A program made the translations under genes and the position numbers. The notes below the pieces were generated by a model. That model saw only the letters and a list, made by a program, of their open reading frames with translations. It had not been told where the DNA came from and made no database searches. A DNA stretch of 64,000 nucleotides from Streptomyces sp. NBC_01353 (GTDB lineage Bacteria > Actinomycetota > Actinomycetes > Streptomycetales > Streptomycetaceae), in NCBI RefSeq assembly GCF_036237275.1, contig NZ_CP108352.1, positions 6,882,001-6,946,000 of the forward strand, in the 5' to 3' direction. Shown in pieces: positions 61,942 to 64,000 of this stretch. Numbering within the stretch: position 1 is the stretch's first letter; every line of letters begins with the position of its first letter.

Positions 61942-63739
61942 GCTCCCTCTCGGCCAGTGGGTCGACAGCTCCGTCGACTGGCTCCAGGCACAGCTCTCCT
62001 GGCTCTTCGACGCCATCACCGCGGCCGTCACCGGTCTCTACGACGGCATCGACGCGGTCCTCTCCGCACCCGAGCCCCTGCTCTTCGCGGGCATCCTCGC
62101 CGTCGTCGCCTGGTGGCTGCGCGGGCTGACCGCCGGTGTGCTCGCCTTCGCGGGCTTCGCGCTCGTCGACTCCATCGAGCTGTGGGACGACGCCATGTCG
62201 ACCCTCTCGCTGGTGCTCGTGGCGACCCTCGTCACCCTGGTGATCGCGGTCCCGCTCGGCATCTGGGCGGCCCGTTCCAAGACCGTCAGCGCCGTGCTGC
62301 GCCCGGTCCTGGACTTCATGCAGACCATGCCCGCCATGGTCTACCTGATCCCCGGCATCATCTTCTTCGGCGTCGGCGTGGTGCCCGGCATCATCGCCAC
62401 CATCGTCTTCGCCCTGCCGCCCGGCGTGCGGATGACCGAGCTCGGCATCCGCCAGGTCGACGGCGAGCTGGTCGAGGCGGCCGAGGCGTTCGGCACCACC
62501 CCGCGCAACACCCTGCTGCGCGTCCAGCTGCCGCTCGCCCTGCCCACGATCATGGCCGGCATCAACCAGGTCATCATGCTGGGCCTGTCCATGGTCGTCA
62601 TCGCCGGCATGGTCGGCGGCGGCGGGCTCGGCGGCGCCGTCTACCGCGCCATCGGCAACGTCGACATCGGCCTCGGCTTCGAGGCCGGCATCTCCATCGT
62701 CATCCTCGCGATGTACCTGGACCGGATGACCGGCGCGCTCGGCCGTCAGGTCTCGCCGCTCGGCCGTCGGGCCCTCGCCAAGGCGCGGGCCGCGAGCGCG
62801 GCGCGCGCCGGGGCGAAGCTCTGGAACCACCGCCCGCAGCCCGTCACCGCCCTCGTCGGCGTGGTCATCCTCGCCCTCGTCGCGGGAGGCATGGGCTTCC
62901 TCGGCGGCGGCACCGCCTCGACGACCGCCGGCGGCAAGGACATCGGCCACGGCAAGAAGATCAGCCTCGGCTACATCCCCTGGGACGAGGGCATCGCCTC
63001 CACCTTCCTCTGGAAGGAACTGCTCGAGCGGCGCGGCTACGAGGTCGACACCAAGCAGCTGGAGGCCGGCGCGCTCTACACCGGTCTCGCCGGTGGCCAG
63101 ATCGACTTCCAGACCGACTCCTGGCTGCCGGTCACCCACGCCCAGTACTGGGAGAAGTACCAGAACAAGCTGGAGGACCTCGGCTCCTGGTACGGCCCGA
63201 CCTCCCTCGAGCTGTCCGTGCCCTCCTACATGAAGGGCATCGACTCGCTCGAGGACCTCAAGGGCAAGGGCGGCCAGTTCAAGGGCCGGATCATCGGCAT
63301 CGAGCCGAGCGCCGGAATGATGGGCATCCTCAAGGACAAGGTCCTGAACGACTACGGCCTCAAGGGCGAGTACAAGGTCGTCGACGGCTCCACGCCCGGC
63401 ATGCTCGCCGAGCTGAAGCGCGCCTACGACAAGAAGGAACCGGTCGTCGTCACGCTCTGGTCGCCGCACTGGGCCTACTCCAGCTACGACCTGAAGAAGC
63501 TCAAGGACCCCAAGGGCACCTGGGGCAAGGGCGACGGCGTCCACACCCTCGCCCGCAAGGGCTTCACCGCCGACAACCCCGAGGTCGGGTCCTGGCTGAA
63601 GAACTTCGAGCTGACCGAGAAGCAGCTCACGGATCTCGAAGCCGCCATCCAGGAGACCGGCAAGGGCAAGGAGCAGCAGGCGGTCCGCGGCTGGCTGGAG
63701 AAGAACCCCGGCCTCGCCGAGAAGCTGGCTCCGCAGTAG
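61934..63739 (+). CDS. Fused glycine betaine/proline permease and substrate-binding protein
   Basis: A 601-residue fusion. Residues about 1-290 are the ProW/OpuAB permease with the transport-permease signature region AAEAFGTTPRNTLLRVQLPLALPTIMAG (EAA loop, split over 175-205). A further transmembrane helix (about 300-320, ALVGVVILALVAGGMGFL) anchors the OpuAC-type binding domain outside the membrane (KISLGYIPWDEGIASTFLWKELL; GGQIDFQTDSWLPVTHAQYW), with Trp residues that would form the betaine cage. The same fusion exists in OpuABC of Lactococcus. The start overlaps the ATPase gene (ATGCCTAG). A terminator follows. Confidence 0.94.
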   Translation: MPRLPLGQWVDSSVDWLQAQLSWLFDAITAAVTGLYDGIDAVLSAPEPLLFAGILAVVAWWLRGLTAGVLAFAGFALVDSIELWDDAMSTLSLVLVATLVTLVIAVPLGIWAARSKTVSAVLRPVLDFMQTMPAMVYLIPGIIFFGVGVVPGIIATIVFALPPGVRMTELGIRQVDGELVEAAEAFGTTPRNTLLRVQLPLALPTIMAGINQVIMLGLSMVVIAGMVGGGGLGGAVYRAIGNVDIGLGFEAGISIVILAMYLDRMTGALGRQVSPLGRRALAKARAASAARAGAKLWNHRPQPVTALVGVVILALVAGGMGFLGGGTASTTAGGKDIGHGKKISLGYIPWDEGIASTFLWKELLERRGYEVDTKQLEAGALYTGLAGGQIDFQTDSWLPVTHAQYWEKYQNKLEDLGSWYGPTSLELSVPSYMKGIDSLEDLKGKGGQFKGRIIGIEPSAGMMGILKDKVLNDYGLKGEYKVVDGSTPGMLAELKRAYDKKEPVVVTLWSPHWAYSSYDLKKLKDPKGTWGKGDGVHTLARKGFTADNPEVGSWLKNFELTEKQLTDLEAAIQETGKGKEQQAVRGWLEKNPGLAEKLAPQ

Positions 63740-63772
63740 GGCCGAGGACGGATTCCCGACTCCTGTCCGAAT

Positions 63773-63808
63773 AGGGGTGGTCGCCGAGCGTATTCGGCGG
63801 CCACCCCT
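63773..63808 (+). terminator. Terminator of the betaine/proline transporter operon
   Basis: A 14-bp stem (63773-63786 with 63795-63808, one G-U), loop AGCGTATT, followed by TTTT. Confidence 0.85.
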
Positions 63809-63900
63809 TTTCGCCACGACGCGAAACCCTGCCCCAAAGCTGCGTAAGGTTCAGGTAACCGACCAGTACGCAGGCGCGAGGGAAGAGGGAGGGAGCCGTC

Positions 63901-64000
63901 ATGGACGAGAAGGAATCACTGCGCGTGGGCGCGGCCGTCAAGAGGCGCCGCAGGGCTCTCAAGCTCACGCTGGCCGTCGTCGCCTCGCGCAGCGGCCTGT
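63901..64000 (+). CDS. XRE-family helix-turn-helix regulator, N-terminal part
   Basis: Only 33 codons are in the window: MDEKESLRVGAAVKRRRRAL then KLTLAVVASRSGL. This is the opening of an XRE-type helix-turn-helix (first helix RRRRALKLTLAVVASRSGL). GAGGGAGGGAG upstream is a good ribosome site for ATG at 63901. The rest lies beyond the window, so any effector domain is unknown. Confidence 0.7.
   Translation, partial: MDEKESLRVGAAVKRRRRALKLTLAVVASRSGL

Noticed and set aside
1-64000. CRISPR arrays, tRNA or rRNA genes, IS elements and prophage genes
   Set aside because: No repeated spacer pattern, cloverleaf, transposase or phage structural gene was seen on either strand.

Overview
The window is a stretch of actinobacterial chromosome, almost certainly from Streptomyces. 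The signs are very high GC with strong G/C at third codon positions, frequent GTG starts, a gylR-glpFKD operon, mycothiol biosynthesis (mshC), a complete Pup-proteasome locus, and Streptomyces-type hairpin terminators. It looks like conserved chromosomal core with a few accessory inserts. I see no tRNA, rRNA, CRISPR array, insertion sequence or prophage.

Layout. 1-4.1 kb: N-terminal part of a RecD2-like HHH protein coupled to an aldo/keto reductase, then an F420-type LLM oxidoreductase and a ferritin-like protein. 4.1-8.7 kb: CorA, then the actinobacterial trio (phosphomutase-like, DUF3090, PI3/4-kinase-like) ending at mshC. 8.8-11.9 kb: a secreted GH31/NPCBM glycosidase. 11.9-14.2 kb: PAC2-family protein and a second LLM oxidoreductase. 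14.3-19.4 kb: the glycerol regulon gylR-glpF-glpK-glpD, all on the minus strand, with two matching operator-like sites. 19.7-24.1 kb: metH and a HAD phosphatase. 24.6-27.8 kb: two tandem family-5 substrate-binding lipoproteins with no permease. 27.9-31.8 kb: orphan response regulator, RecB-like Fe-S nuclease, site-2 protease with CBS domains, tRNA m1A58 methyltransferase. 32-46.7 kb: secreted protein, ferredoxin, then arc, dop, pup, an endonuclease VII gene, prcB, prcA, a LacI/MFS pair, pafA, two FKBPs, pafB and pafC. 46.8-52.6 kb: zinc-ribbon protein, small membrane protein, tatA, tatC, lipid kinase, helY. 52.8-58.5 kb: accessory block with P450, AlkZ-like glycosylase, ADP-ribosylglycohydrolase, two membrane proteins and a divergent MerR regulator. 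58.7-64 kb: siderophore-interacting protein with an iron box, 5'-3' exonuclease, glycine betaine/proline ABC transporter with a fused permease-binding protein, and the start of an XRE regulator.

How it works together. Arc, PrcA and PrcB form the ATPase-20S proteasome, PafA attaches Pup, Dop removes it, and PafB/PafC are WYL-type transcription regulators. Pup here ends in Gly-Gly-Glu, the ligation-ready form. The order arc-dop-pup-prcBA...pafABC-tatAC-helY...5'-3' exonuclease follows the mycobacterial order, so the LacI/MFS pair and the low-GC3 endonuclease VII gene stand out as insertions.

No clearly new multi-gene system was found. The best leads are the endonuclease VII gene inside the pup-prcBA operon and overlapping prcB, the multi-half-site MerR operator, the isolated TetR-type palindrome, and several promoters placed for leaderless transcription.
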